A stretch of 64,000 nt of DNA from Cyanobacteriota bacterium. Its GTDB lineage: Bacteria; Acidobacteriota; Vicinamibacteria; Vicinamibacterales; UBA2999. A model generated the notes under the pieces. It had not been told where the DNA came from and searched no databases. It worked only from the letters and a program-made list of their open reading frames with translations. Positions 17,548 through 26,047 of this stretch are shown here, in pieces. The stretch's first letter is position 1. Every line of letters starts with the position of its first letter. The translations under genes and the position numbers were made by a program. The stretch covers positions 154,813 to 218,812 of the forward strand of contig JAIEMQ010000005.1 of assembly GCA_019752015.1 (NCBI GenBank), in the 5' to 3' direction.

Positions 17548-18896
17548 AGACCAGATCGATGGTGATGGCGCTGTTGCTGATCCTGACGGCCGTGCCGCGC
17601 GCGCAGGCGCCCAGGCCCGACGCCGACCCGCGGATCGAAAAGATCGTCGCGTCGATTTCGGAAGCGCGCCTGAGGGAGTTGCTGACGAAGCTGGTCAGCT
17701 TCGGCACGCGCAACACGCTGTCCGATCAGACCTCGCCGACGACGGGCATCGGCGCCGCGCGCAACTGGATCCTCGAAGAGATGCGCCGCTCGAGCGAAAA
17801 GCTGCGCGTCAACTTCGACACGCACACCATCCTGCCGCAGGGCCGCATTACTCGCGAGGTCGACGTGCGGAACGTGATGGCGATTCTCCCCGGGCGATCG
17901 CCGCGCCGCATCTACGTCAGCGGCCACTACGATTCGGTGAACATCGGCGGCCAGAACATCTCCAACTCGGCGGCGCCGGGAGCCGCAGCGGGCCCCGATC
18001 GCCGCGCCGACGTCAATGTTGAAGCCAATGGCGCCAACGACGATGGCAGCGGCACCGTGTTGACGATGGAGCTGGCGCGCGCGTTTGCCGAGAGCGGCAT
18101 CCAGTTCGACGCCACCCTGGTGTTCATCACCTGGGCCGGCGAGGAACAGGGCCTGGTCGGGTCCAGCGCCCACGCCGAGGATCTCAAGAAAGCCAACGTG
18201 CCGATCGAAGCCGTCTTCAACAACGACATCGTTGGCAACTCGATCGGCGGCAACGGCATTCGCGATGCCGAGTCGATCAAGGTCTACGCCGTCGGCCCCG
18301 AGGATTCGCCGGCGCGATCGCTGGCGCGCTACATCCGGAAATCCGCCGCCGTTTACGTGCCGTCTCACAAGGTGCGGCTGATGGCGAGAGAAGATCGTGT
18401 CGGCCGCGGCAGCGATCAGTCGTCGTTCTCGCAGAACGGATTCCCGGCGATCGTCTTCCGTGAAGCCAACGAGAACTTCGAGCGGCAGCACGGCGCCAAC
18501 GACAGGATCGACGGCGTCGACTTCGGGTATCTCGCGCAGAACGCGCGCGTCAACGCCGCCGGTGTGGCGTCACTGGCGCTCGCGCCGCCGGCGCCGAAGG
18601 TCACCAACGATCGCGGCGGCAACCTGCTGTCGCGCGATCCGTCCGGCTACGACGCCACGATGCGCTGGGCCGCGTCGCCGGGCGCGGTGGCCTACCGCAT
18701 CTACTGGCGCGACACCTGGAACAACGACTGGGAACACAGCCAGACGATCGGCAACGTCACGCAGTTCACGATGAAGAACGTGAACATCGACGATTTCGTC
18801 TTCGGCGTCTCGGCGCTCGGCGCCGAGGGCCAGGAAAGCCTGGTGAGCGCCTACGTCTCGCCGGTACGGCAGGGCACGACGATCAAGCGGCCGTAG
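17544..18896 (+). CDS. Secreted M28-family zinc aminopeptidase with C-terminal FN3-like domain
   Basis: The protein has 450 residues from the ATG overlapping the preceding stop. A signal peptide occupies about 1-22. M28 zinc ligands are visible: H128 and D130 (SGHYDSVN), the bridging Asp near 166 (NGANDDGSG), the catalytic and zinc Glu pair near 200 (WAGEEQGLVGS), Asp near 228 (FNNDIVGN) and a late His (ENFERQHGANDRIDGVDF). A fibronectin-III-like domain follows (about 355-445: ATMRWAASPGAVAYRIYWRDTWNNDW). It should release N-terminal amino acids from peptides outside the cytoplasm. A small GTG-start gene follows after two bases, suggesting an operon. Confidence 0.92.
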   Translation: MKTRSMVMALLLILTAVPRAQAPRPDADPRIEKIVASISEARLRELLTKLVSFGTRNTLSDQTSPTTGIGAARNWILEEMRRSSEKLRVNFDTHTILPQGRITREVDVRNVMAILPGRSPRRIYVSGHYDSVNIGGQNISNSAAPGAAAGPDRRADVNVEANGANDDGSGTVLTMELARAFAESGIQFDATLVFITWAGEEQGLVGSSAHAEDLKKANVPIEAVFNNDIVGNSIGGNGIRDAESIKVYAVGPEDSPARSLARYIRKSAAVYVPSHKVRLMAREDRVGRGSDQSSFSQNGFPAIVFREANENFERQHGANDRIDGVDFGYLAQNARVNAAGVASLALAPPAPKVTNDRGGNLLSRDPSGYDATMRWAASPGAVAYRIYWRDTWNNDWEHSQTIGNVTQFTMKNVNIDDFVFGVSALGAEGQESLVSAYVSPVRQGTTIKRP

Positions 18897-18898
18897 CC

Positions 18899-19456
18899 GT
18901 GAGCGAGCCGATCTTTCTGGGCACCATGCAGCAGCTGCTCGAGGCGGCCAGCGACGAAGAGGCCGCGAGACAGCTGCGCGTGCTCGCGAACGTCCTGAGC
19001 CGGCTGGATTATCGTCTCGCCTCTGGTCAGGAACCAAAGTTTCACGAACTGTGGGCGATGCAGATTGAGCCGGCGCCGCCGCTCGAGGTCGAACCACCCC
19101 CCGAAGATCCCGCCGACGCGTTCGAGCGGACGTTTCTCGCATGGGTCAGCATCCATCATGGCCGGCTGCCGGAGGAGCGCGCGGGCACCAACGCCTGCTA
19201 CTGGGTGCTGCCGTTCTTCGACTCGAACGTTTCGTTCGTCATCATCGGTCACGGCAAGAACTCCAGCTTGCCGCCGCCCGCGGGCGAGGACTGGGTGCTG
19301 AAAATCGAAGAGGCGGAGCCGGCGCCATTCATCAAGAGTGTCGAACCGTACTTCGAGAAGGCGTCGAACCGGCGGATGATCGACGGGCGGGTCCGCGTGC
19401 AGTTCCGATCGAGCAAGCTGATTCGCCCGTTCGAAGATCAGACCGACCGTCCCTGA
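18899..19456 (+). CDS. Hypothetical protein
   Basis: The protein has 185 residues with a GTG start two bases after the M28 stop. I do not recognise a family. The N-terminal half is helical and acidic (LLEAASDEEAARQLRVLANVLSRLDYRL), a proline-rich link follows (EPAPPLEVEPPPEDPADAFE), and the C-terminal half looks mixed alpha/beta (ACYWVLPFFDSNVSFVIIGHGKNSSLPPP). No signal peptide, membrane helix or metal motif is seen. Its stop overlaps the NUDIX start (TGATG), so it is co-translated with that gene. Confidence 0.6.
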   Translation: MSEPIFLGTMQQLLEAASDEEAARQLRVLANVLSRLDYRLASGQEPKFHELWAMQIEPAPPLEVEPPPEDPADAFERTFLAWVSIHHGRLPEERAGTNACYWVLPFFDSNVSFVIIGHGKNSSLPPPAGEDWVLKIEEAEPAPFIKSVEPYFEKASNRRMIDGRVRVQFRSSKLIRPFEDQTDRP

Positions 19457-20073
19457 TGATTGAACGCCTTCGTGAGCGGATGCAGCAGCCGCTTCCGGGA
19501 CTGGACGCGCAGCTGCGGATGGCGCCGGCGCCGCGGCTTGGCTGGGACCCGTTGAAATTCCCTGACGGCGCGAGCGATGGCGCCGGGCTGTTGCTGCTGT
19601 ACCCGCACGACGACACCTTCCATATTGCGTTGACCGTTCGCGGAACCGGATTGCGCAATCACACCGGACAGGTCTCCCTGCCCGGCGGCCGCGTCGATGC
19701 CGGCGAGACGTTCGAAGCCGCGGCCCTTCGCGAAACCGCCGAAGAAATCGGCGTCGATCCGTCGACCGTTGAGCTGCTCGGCCGCCTCACGCCGCTCCAC
19801 ATTCCGGCCAGCGGCTTCCTGTTGCATCCCGTCGTCGGTTACACGTCGATGCGTCCGGCTTTCCAGAGAGCCGAGTGGGAAGTCGCCCGCATCATCGAAG
19901 CGCCCGTCTCGATGCTGTCCGATCCCGCCGTCGTCAAGCGCGAGATCCGCACCAGAGTGGTGAAGGGGCAGTCGATCGATGTCGACGTGCCGTACTTCGA
20001 CATCGACGGCGAAAAAGTCTGGGGCGCGACGGCGATGGTGCTCGCCGAATTCTGCGCTATCCTCTCGACGTGA
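19456..20073 (+). CDS. NUDIX hydrolase, CoA pyrophosphatase-like (NudL type)
   Basis: The protein has 205 residues. The NUDIX box GRVDAGETFEAAALRETAEEIGVD matches GX5EX7REUXEEXGU at about 76-98. The upstream LPGG and NHTGQVSLPGG with the leading RxGxxRxHxGQ-like segment are typical of NudL/CoA pyrophosphatases, which hydrolyse CoA to 4'-phosphopantetheine and 3',5'-ADP. The gene is coupled to the preceding hypothetical gene and to the following cyclase gene, each by overlapping start and stop codons. Confidence 0.88.
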   Translation: MIERLRERMQQPLPGLDAQLRMAPAPRLGWDPLKFPDGASDGAGLLLLYPHDDTFHIALTVRGTGLRNHTGQVSLPGGRVDAGETFEAAALRETAEEIGVDPSTVELLGRLTPLHIPASGFLLHPVVGYTSMRPAFQRAEWEVARIIEAPVSMLSDPAVVKREIRTRVVKGQSIDVDVPYFDIDGEKVWGATAMVLAEFCAILST

Positions 20074-21338
20074 TTGAAGCGGAGCTGCACCGCTCCATTG
20101 TCGAGAACGCGAACGAGCTGATCACGGTGTTCGATCGCGACGGCGTCATCACCTTCGTCAACGGAACGTGCCGGCGGATGCTGGGGTATGAGCCATCCGA
20201 GATCGTCGGCAAACGTATTGTCGACTTCGTTCACCCGGACGATCGGCAGCGCGCCGAGAGCACGCTGAGGATCGTGTCGGCGTTCGGCACGAGTGAGGGC
20301 ACGACGCATTTCCGCCTGTTGACCGCCGACGGCTTCTATCGCCCGCTCGAGATGACGTCAGGCATGGTCGGCAGCACACCCGTGCAGTTCATGACAATGT
20401 CGAGACCGGCGGGCACGCGCTTCGCGCTGGATGCCGCGCTGCGGCACCTGCTCGAAGATCGGCCTTTGCCCGAATTGATGCCGAGCGTGTGCGAGTTGTT
20501 TGCGTGGCGCGCGGTTGGATCGCATGTGGCCGTGTCGTGGCAGGACGGGGAGGGCATCTGGAACTGGGTCGGCACCGAGGGCTGTCCAAGCGAGCTGAGC
20601 GGCAGGCCGATGACGCAGGCGTCGGCGTGGATGGACGCCATCGGCAGCGGTCGCGACATCATGTCGAGCGATGCGGCGGCGCTGCCGCGTCCGCTGCGCG
20701 AGCTCGCCGAACGATTCGAGCGCGGCGGCTGCTGGATCGGGCCGGTCACTGGTTCACCGTGGCCGGCCGCGGTCTCGATCTGGACGCGCCGCAACGGCCA
20801 CCCGCCGCTGTTTCATGCCGAAGGCATGCAGCTGGCGCGTCAATTCATGCGGCTCGTGTTGCGCTGGGCGGATCAGCATGCCCGTCTCGATCATGCCGCA
20901 AGCTTCGATGACCTGACCGGCCTGCCCAATCGCGCGTCGTTCTTCCGGGCGCTGTCGGGCTCCGCGCACGGCGCCATCCTGTATTGCGATCTCGATCGCT
21001 TCAAGCCGGTGAACGACGTCCATGGCCACGCCGCCGGCGACGAGGTGCTGCGACAGGTGGCGCGGCGGCTGCGCGACAGCGTTCGCGCCGGCGATACGGT
21101 CGCGAGGATCGGCGGGGACGAGTTCGCGATCATCTGCCCGTCGAGCACCGCGGCGGACGCGTCGGCCCTCGCGGACCGGATTAGTGCCGCCGTCGAACCG
21201 CCGATCGCGATTGGCGAGGGCTCGGTGCAGGTTGGGATATCGATCGGCATTGCGCACACGACCGACCGCCTGGATGCCGCGAGCGTTGCCGCCGCCGACA
21301 AAGACCTGTACGCCGCCAAAGCCGCCCGCCGCAAGTAG
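20070..21338 (+). CDS. PAS-GGDEF diguanylate cyclase
   Basis: The protein has 422 residues, with a GTG start overlapping the NUDIX stop. A PAS domain (about 5-110: VENANELITVFDRDGVITFVNGTCRRMLGYEPSEIVGKRIVDFVHPDDR) is followed by a GAF-like middle region and a GGDEF domain (about 270-420). The active site GGDEF lies at 348-352, preceded by DDLTGLPNRASF. An RxxD motif (RAGD) five residues ahead of GGDEF is the usual c-di-GMP inhibition site. The enzyme should make cyclic di-GMP from two GTP and be feedback inhibited. There is no membrane segment, so it senses a cytoplasmic cue. Confidence 0.93.
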   Translation: MIEAELHRSIVENANELITVFDRDGVITFVNGTCRRMLGYEPSEIVGKRIVDFVHPDDRQRAESTLRIVSAFGTSEGTTHFRLLTADGFYRPLEMTSGMVGSTPVQFMTMSRPAGTRFALDAALRHLLEDRPLPELMPSVCELFAWRAVGSHVAVSWQDGEGIWNWVGTEGCPSELSGRPMTQASAWMDAIGSGRDIMSSDAAALPRPLRELAERFERGGCWIGPVTGSPWPAAVSIWTRRNGHPPLFHAEGMQLARQFMRLVLRWADQHARLDHAASFDDLTGLPNRASFFRALSGSAHGAILYCDLDRFKPVNDVHGHAAGDEVLRQVARRLRDSVRAGDTVARIGGDEFAIICPSSTAADASALADRISAAVEPPIAIGEGSVQVGISIGIAHTTDRLDAASVAAADKDLYAAKAARRK

Positions 21339-21343
21339 CGGTG

Positions 21344-21389
21344 GGTGCTAAGCACCAACGACGCCCCGTCACGGTTGGTGCTAAGCACC
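21344..21389. repeat. Two copies of a GGTGCTAAGCACC palindrome
   Basis: GGTGC-TAA-GCACC occurs at 21344-21356 and 21377-21389, each followed by AACGACGCCC. A relative (GGTGCC-AGGCACCAACGAC) lies near 47938. These may be terminators or REP-type elements between the cyclase and esterase genes. Confidence 0.75.
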
Positions 21390-21455
21390 AACGACGCCCG
21401 TCGCAGAAAGTGAAGAAATTGTGCGACGGTTTTTGCGTTGCGCTATCCTCACGCC

Positions 21456-22742
21456 ATGAAGGTTCTTGCGATCGTGCTGGCGGCCTCCTTCGCGCTGACC
21501 GCGGCCGTCAACCAGAACGCCGCCGACGCGCAGGTCGAGACATTCCTCGCCGCCGAAAGTCCGGCCGACGCGGAGGCGATGGCCGAACAGTTCGCACCGT
21601 ACGAGTTCGACGTCCTCTATAAGCGGATGCAGCAGGGCCGCACTTATCTCGACGAAAAGCGCGGGGAATACTCGCTGCGGTGGAAATCGAAGTCCGGTCC
21701 GTTCTTCAACAACATCGTCGACGTTCCCGCCGACTACGATCCGGCTCACAAGTGGCGATTGCGCGTGCAGCTGCATGGCGGTGTCGCGCGTCCTTCGCCC
21801 AACGCGCAGCCGCCGGGCCGCCAGCCGGCGGCGGGTGGGCGCACGGCGAATCGCATCGAAGGCGAGAAGCAGATTTACCTGCACCCGAGCGGCTGGATGC
21901 AGGCGCAGTGGTGGGACGAGGAGCAGGTCGACAACATCCTGCGCGCCGTTGACACGCTGAAGCGCAAGTACAACATCGACGAAACGAAGATCTACCTCAC
22001 CGGTATTTCCGATGGCGGCACCGGTGTCTATTACCTGGCGCTCAAGGAACCAAACCTGTGGTCGTCATACCTGCCGCTCAACGGCAGCCTCGCGGTGCTG
22101 CGGAATCCGGCGAACGGCGCCGACGGCGAGATGCACGGCAACAACCTGGTCACCGCGCCGCTCTACGTCGTGAACGGCGAGAACGATCAGCTCTACCCGG
22201 TCGCGCAGGTCGAGCCGCACATGGCATGGTTGAAGCGGATGGGCGTCAACGTGACGTTCCGGCCGCAGGCCGGCGCCCAGCACAACACCGCGTGGTGGCC
22301 GACCGAGCGGGCGCCCTTCGAAGCGTTCGTCCGCGATCATCCGCGGGTCGCGCATCCCGCATTGCTGTCGTGGGAGACCGAGCGTGTCGATCGCTTCAAT
22401 CGCAATCGCTGGTTGATCATCAACGAGCTGCGCGCCGATCGCTCGCGCGAGAGCGATCTCACCGATCTCGGCTTCTTCCAGCACACCAGGCGTTCCGGCC
22501 GGGTCGACATTCGCCGCAACGGCAACCGGTTCGACGCCCTCACTCGCGATGTGCGCGCGTTCACGCTGCTGCTCTCGCCGGATGCGATTGATTTTTCCAA
22601 GCCGGTCACCGTGACCGTGAACGGCCGGCCGCTGTTCAGCAGCGCCGTCAAGAAGGATCCGGCCACGCTGATGCGCTGGGCCGCGCGCGACAACGATCGC
22701 ACCATGCTCTACGGCGCCGAGCTGAAGATCGTCGTCCCGTAG
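21456..22742 (+). CDS. Secreted alpha/beta-hydrolase (esterase/depolymerase-like)
   Basis: The ATG at 21456 gives a signal peptide (MKVLAIVLAASFALTAAVNQ) and a 428-residue protein; TATCCT ends six bases upstream. The nucleophile elbow is G-I-S-D-G-G (IYLTGISDGGTGVYYLAL), an oxyanion region is VQLHGG, an Asp follows in VVNGENDQLYP and a His in AGAQHNTAWW, giving a full Ser-Asp-His set. The layout resembles LpqC/feruloyl-esterase-like secreted hydrolases. The C-terminal 130 residues form an extra beta-rich domain (VDIRRNGNRFDALTRDVRAFTLLLSPDAIDFSKPVTVTVNG). The substrate is unknown. Confidence 0.82.
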   Translation: MKVLAIVLAASFALTAAVNQNAADAQVETFLAAESPADAEAMAEQFAPYEFDVLYKRMQQGRTYLDEKRGEYSLRWKSKSGPFFNNIVDVPADYDPAHKWRLRVQLHGGVARPSPNAQPPGRQPAAGGRTANRIEGEKQIYLHPSGWMQAQWWDEEQVDNILRAVDTLKRKYNIDETKIYLTGISDGGTGVYYLALKEPNLWSSYLPLNGSLAVLRNPANGADGEMHGNNLVTAPLYVVNGENDQLYPVAQVEPHMAWLKRMGVNVTFRPQAGAQHNTAWWPTERAPFEAFVRDHPRVAHPALLSWETERVDRFNRNRWLIINELRADRSRESDLTDLGFFQHTRRSGRVDIRRNGNRFDALTRDVRAFTLLLSPDAIDFSKPVTVTVNGRPLFSSAVKKDPATLMRWAARDNDRTMLYGAELKIVVP

Positions 22743-22743
22743 C

Positions 22744-23490
22744 ATGCCCGGCATCGTCCTCATCACGGGCGGCAGCCGCGGCATCGGCGCGGCCACGGCG
22801 CATCTCGCCGCCAGCCGCGGCTATGCCGTGTGCGTCAATTACAAGTCGAATGAAACTGCGGCCCGGGCGGTGGTGCAGAACATCGTCACCGGCGGCGGCC
22901 GCGCGATTGCCGTGCAGGGTGATGTCGCCATCGAATCGGATGTGATGCGGCTCTTCGAAACGTGCGATGCCCAATTGGGCACCCTCACCGCGCTCGTCAA
23001 CAACGCGGGCATCCTCGAGACGCAGTCACGCGTTGACGCGATGGACGCGGCCCGGCTGCAGCGCGTGTTCGCCGCGAACGTCACCGGCGTGTTTATCTGC
23101 GCGCGTGAGGCCGTCAGGCGGATGTCGACCAAACAGGGCGGGCAGGGCGGCTCGATCGTGAATCTGTCCTCGCGCGCGTCGGTGCTTGGATCGCCGAACG
23201 AGTACGTGGATTACGCCGCGTCGAAGGGCGCCGTCGACACCCTCACCGTCGGACTGGCGCAGGAAGTCGCGCAGGAAGGCATTCGCGTCAACGCGATTCG
23301 TGCCGGCATCATCGACACCGACATTCACGCCAGCGGCGGCGAGCCCGGACGCGTCGATCGCCTCAAGGCCACCGTCCCGATGCGCCGCGGCGGCACCGCC
23401 GACGAAGTAGCGAGGGCCATCTTGTGGCTGATGTCGGATGAAGCGTCATTCACGACCGGATCGTTTGTCGATGTCAGTGGGGGACGATGA
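22744..23490 (+). CDS. Short-chain dehydrogenase/reductase
   Basis: The protein has 248 residues and is complete. The cofactor motif TGGSRGIG is at 8-15, NNAG near 85, the catalytic Ser in VNLSSRAS and the YxxxK pair in YVDYAASKGAVD, followed by a C-terminal substrate loop and SFVDVSGGR end. It is a classical SDR, close in wording to 3-oxoacyl-ACP reductases and glucose-1-dehydrogenase-like enzymes, probably NADP-dependent. It starts one base after the esterase stop and overlaps the next gene by ATGA. Confidence 0.92.
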   Translation: MPGIVLITGGSRGIGAATAHLAASRGYAVCVNYKSNETAARAVVQNIVTGGGRAIAVQGDVAIESDVMRLFETCDAQLGTLTALVNNAGILETQSRVDAMDAARLQRVFAANVTGVFICAREAVRRMSTKQGGQGGSIVNLSSRASVLGSPNEYVDYAASKGAVDTLTVGLAQEVAQEGIRVNAIRAGIIDTDIHASGGEPGRVDRLKATVPMRRGGTADEVARAILWLMSDEASFTTGSFVDVSGGR

Positions 23491-24044
23491 AACCAACGTT
23501 CTTTGAGACGCCTGCCGCGTTCCGCGCCTGGCTGAGGAAGAACCATGCGACCGCCGGCGAGCTGGTCGTCGGTTTCTACCGCAAAGAGAGTGGCCGAAAG
23601 AGCATCACCTGGAATGAAGCGGTGGATGAAGCGCTCTGTTTCGGATGGATCGACGGTATCAGGCGCAAGCACAGCGACATTGCGTACTCGAACCGGTTCA
23701 CACCGCGGCGGCCGACCAGCAACTGGAGCGCCATCAACATCGCGAAGGTCGCCGAGTTGAAGAAGTCCGGGCGGCTGCAGCCCGCCGGACTTGCCGCCTT
23801 CGAGAAGCGCACCGAACAGAAGTCACGCATCTATCACTACGAACAGAAGGACATTCCGGAGTTTCCCCCGGCCATCGCGAAGAAGTTCAAGGCCAACAAG
23901 AAAGCGTGGGAGTTTTTTCTGACGTTGCCGCCGTGGCTTCGAAAGGGAGAGACGCGATGGATCTGCAGCGCGAAGGCCGAGGAGACCCGCCAGCGCCGGC
24001 TGGACAAGGTGATGGAGGCGTGCGAGAGTGGCAGGCGCCGATAG
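23487..24044 (+). CDS. YdeI/OmpD-associated family protein
   Basis: The protein has 185 residues. The family signature is clear: FFETPAAFRAWLRKNHATAGELVVGFYRKESGRKSITWNEAVDEALCFGWIDGIRR..YSNRFTPRRPTSNWSAINIAKVAEL, with the C-terminal LPPWLRKGETRWICSAKAEETRQRRL. Members (YdeI, OmdA) have been linked to antimicrobial peptide resistance and surface traits, but the molecular activity is not settled. The start overlaps the SDR stop and the stop lies two bases before the next gene, so it sits within an operon. Confidence 0.85.
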   Translation: MKPTFFETPAAFRAWLRKNHATAGELVVGFYRKESGRKSITWNEAVDEALCFGWIDGIRRKHSDIAYSNRFTPRRPTSNWSAINIAKVAELKKSGRLQPAGLAAFEKRTEQKSRIYHYEQKDIPEFPPAIAKKFKANKKAWEFFLTLPPWLRKGETRWICSAKAEETRQRRLDKVMEACESGRRR

Positions 24045-24046
24045 CT

Positions 24047-24661
24047 ATGGCCTCCAAGTACGGCGCCGCTGATTACGTCTTTCAGTTCATCACGGTGACG
24101 GTCGGGATGTTCATCGCCCTGCTGATCAACGGCATGGTCGAGTGGAACCGCGATCGTGAGCTCGTCGCCGACGCGCGCATCAACATCCAGCGCGAGCTGG
24201 CCGATAACAAGAAAGATCTGGAAGCGACGTTATCGGGGATTCCCGCCGATCAACAGGGTATGGCCAACGCGATCCGGTTCGCCGACGAGATGCTCTCGGC
24301 GAAGAAGACCAGCATCAATTCGGTGCAACTGCACTACAACATCGCCGACCGCGTGTCTGACAGCAGCTGGCGCACCGCCGAGCGCACCGGCGCCCTGGCC
24401 CTCATGGATTATGAGGAGGTGCAGCGCTATTCGCGCGTCTACGACTTCCAGGATCTGTTCATGCAGCAACAGCGGCAGGCCCTCGCGCAACTGATCGTGG
24501 CCAGCTCGATCTTCAAGTCCAATTCCGATCCGGATCGGTTGAGTCCCGGGGATCTGGCAACGTTCCGGACGCGCGTCATGGATCTGTCCGCGCTGATCGG
24601 TCTCCAGGAAGATCTCGGCAAGAAGTTAATCGAGGATTACACGACGGCACTGACACCATGA
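24047..24661 (+). CDS. DUF6090-like single-pass membrane protein
   Basis: A 204-residue protein from the ATG two bases after the YdeI stop. An N-terminal membrane helix (DYVFQFITVTVGMFIALLINGMVEW) is followed by a helical extracytoplasmic domain with a conserved start (NRDRELVADARINIQRELADNKKDLEATL). This is the layout of DUF6090-type proteins often seen in Bacteroidota and Acidobacteriota, of unknown role. There are no cysteines or catalytic motifs. The stop overlaps the next start by ATGA. Confidence 0.65.
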   Translation: MASKYGAADYVFQFITVTVGMFIALLINGMVEWNRDRELVADARINIQRELADNKKDLEATLSGIPADQQGMANAIRFADEMLSAKKTSINSVQLHYNIADRVSDSSWRTAERTGALALMDYEEVQRYSRVYDFQDLFMQQQRQALAQLIVASSIFKSNSDPDRLSPGDLATFRTRVMDLSALIGLQEDLGKKLIEDYTTALTP

Positions 24662-25308
24662 CTCGACTCATCGCATTCGCCGCCGCCACGCTGATCGCCG
24701 CCACGCCTGCTGCCGCACAGGAACCCGACGCGAAACAAATCGCCCAGGAGCGCCGCGCGGCCGAGAAGGACGTGCCGCAGCTTGCGGAGGTGCTGCGGCT
24801 GAAGCCGGGCATGACGGTCGCGGACATCGGCTCCGGCGGCGGTGCGTTTACAGTCGTGTTCGGGAAATGGATCGGCGGCGGGAAGGTTTACGCCACCGAT
24901 CTCACCGAGCGCGCGCTGCGCCTGACGCGCGAATATGCGGCGCGAGAGGGACTCACCAACGTGACCGTTCTCGAAGGCGCGCCAGGGGCGACCAACCTGC
25001 CCGCGGCCTGCTGCGACGCGATGTTCATGCGCGACGTGTATCACCACGTCACCGAAGTCGAAGCGTTCAACAAGAGCCTCTATGCGTCGCTCAAACCCGG
25101 CGGGCGGCTTGCGATTCTCGACTTCCGTCCGGATCCCGGATCGAAATTATTTCCCGGCGTGCCCGCGAACCGCGAAGGGCACGGCATCAAGCCGAATTTG
25201 ATCGAGGATGAGTTGAAGGCCGCGGGCTTCACGCACGTCACCACCATCGAGCGCTGGCCCCCCGACGACAAGAACCCGTTGTTCCTCGTCTTGTTTACGA
25301 AGCCCTAG
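24658..25308 (+). CDS. SAM-dependent methyltransferase with a signal peptide
   Basis: The protein has 216 residues. The first 20 (MTRLIAFAAATLIAATPAAAQ) form a clear Sec signal peptide with an AxA site. The rest is a class I methyltransferase: motif I VADIGSGGGAFTVVFGKWIGGGKVYATDL, the acidic end of strand 2, and a post-motif DAMFMRDVYHHV. Similar exported methyltransferases occur in other Gram-negative bacteria, although no periplasmic SAM supply is established. It overlaps the preceding gene by ATGA and is the last of the operon running from 21456. Confidence 0.85.
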   Translation: MTRLIAFAAATLIAATPAAAQEPDAKQIAQERRAAEKDVPQLAEVLRLKPGMTVADIGSGGGAFTVVFGKWIGGGKVYATDLTERALRLTREYAAREGLTNVTVLEGAPGATNLPAACCDAMFMRDVYHHVTEVEAFNKSLYASLKPGGRLAILDFRPDPGSKLFPGVPANREGHGIKPNLIEDELKAAGFTHVTTIERWPPDDKNPLFLVLFTKP

Positions 25309-25318
25309 TCACACACGG

Positions 25319-25344
25319 CCGCCGATCGCGCGCGACAACGTGAA
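25319..25344. repeat. Distal copy of the 26-bp direct repeat bracketing the RAYT cassette
   Basis: This copy (CCGCCGATCG...AACGTGAA) matches 26067-26092 exactly. Read on the minus strand it encodes AAFTLSRAIGG followed by RV-stop, apparently the original end of the symporter gene. Confidence 0.8.
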
Positions 25345-25361
25345 CGCTGCGGCCGTTCCGT

Positions 25362-25928
25362 TCACCGGGAGGGCGGCACTTTAGTGCCGCCGGGAACCGA
25401 GGAGGCGTCGCCGCTCGGTTCGATGCGCATTGCAATGTGTTGTGCCTGCGCACGCTCAACCATCGCGACCATCTCGTCGATCGTGTAGACGGTGGACCCG
25501 GTCAGAGGATGCTTTGCAGGGTGATCGACCATGCCCGCGCGAACTGGATTCATGATCACGTATTCGATGAAATCGACAATCGAACCGTCCGCGCGTAGGC
25601 GTCGATCCCAATAGCCCTCTTGCCATAAGCGTCCGCCCGAGAATGTGCTCCAGTCAAACCCGGTAGCTTGCTTCCAGCCGGCAACAAACTTTTCGAGATC
25701 GGATGTAATGGAAAGGCCGGTTGCGACAACGTGAACGTGGTCGTCCATGAAGGTGTACGCAGGAATTTCGAATCGATGCTTCTCTGCTTGTCTCAATAAT
25801 TGCGCGACGGCTTTTGCCGCGAAGCTGTTGTTTGCAAACGCGTTGGCGCGATTTATCGTCATCGCGGTGACCATGAACGTCTTGCGGCCGATGTAATTTA
25901 TGTTCTTGTTGCGTGGTGGGCGTGCCAT
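25362..25928 (-). CDS. REP-associated tyrosine transposase (RAYT, Y1_Tnp family)
   Basis: The protein has 188 residues from MARPPRNKNINYIGR, a common start in this family. The HUH metal site is visible in FMDDHVHVVATG (H-x-H). LEKFVAGWKQATGF, LWQEGYWDRRLRADG and FIEYVIMNPVRAGMV are the usual RAYT blocks, with the likely nucleophilic Tyr in the helix before NPVRAG. RAYTs are single-copy, domesticated relatives of IS200/IS605 transposases that move or maintain REP palindromes. Here palindromes lie on both sides, and the C-terminal codons (GGTKVPPSR) are themselves encoded by one of them. The open frame runs further upstream to 26990 only because it shadows the symporter gene. Confidence 0.9.
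   Translation of the reverse strand: MARPPRNKNINYIGRKTFMVTAMTINRANAFANNSFAAKAVAQLLRQAEKHRFEIPAYTFMDDHVHVVATGLSITSDLEKFVAGWKQATGFDWSTFSGGRLWQEGYWDRRLRADGSIVDFIEYVIMNPVRAGMVDHPAKHPLTGSTVYTIDEMVAMVERAQAQHIAMRIEPSGDASSVPGGTKVPPSR
25371..25391. repeat. REP palindrome at the 3' end of the RAYT gene
   Basis: GGCGGCAC-TTTA-GTGCCGCC, preceded by CACCGGGAGG. The inverted counterpart is at 26017-26045, giving the cassette about 30 bp of inverted terminal repeats. Confidence 0.85.
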
Positions 25929-25980
25929 GGCGACACGCAATGCAATCGGTGATCCGAGGCGTCGGCGGTGGCGATGTCGT

Positions 25981-26045
25981 TCGGCGGCACTAAAGTGTTC
26001 GGCGCCACTAAAGTGCTCGGCGGCACTAAAGTGCCGCCCTCCCGG
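25981..26045. repeat. 18-bp tandem repeat ending in a REP palindrome, 5' side of the RAYT gene
   Basis: Three 18-bp units (TCGGCGGCACTAAAGTGN, the middle one with GCGCC) start at 25981 and end in a full palindrome GGCGGCAC-TAAA-GTGCCGCC followed by CTCCCGGTG. This is the inverted copy of the element at 25371. Confidence 0.85.
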
Positions 26046-26047
26046 TG

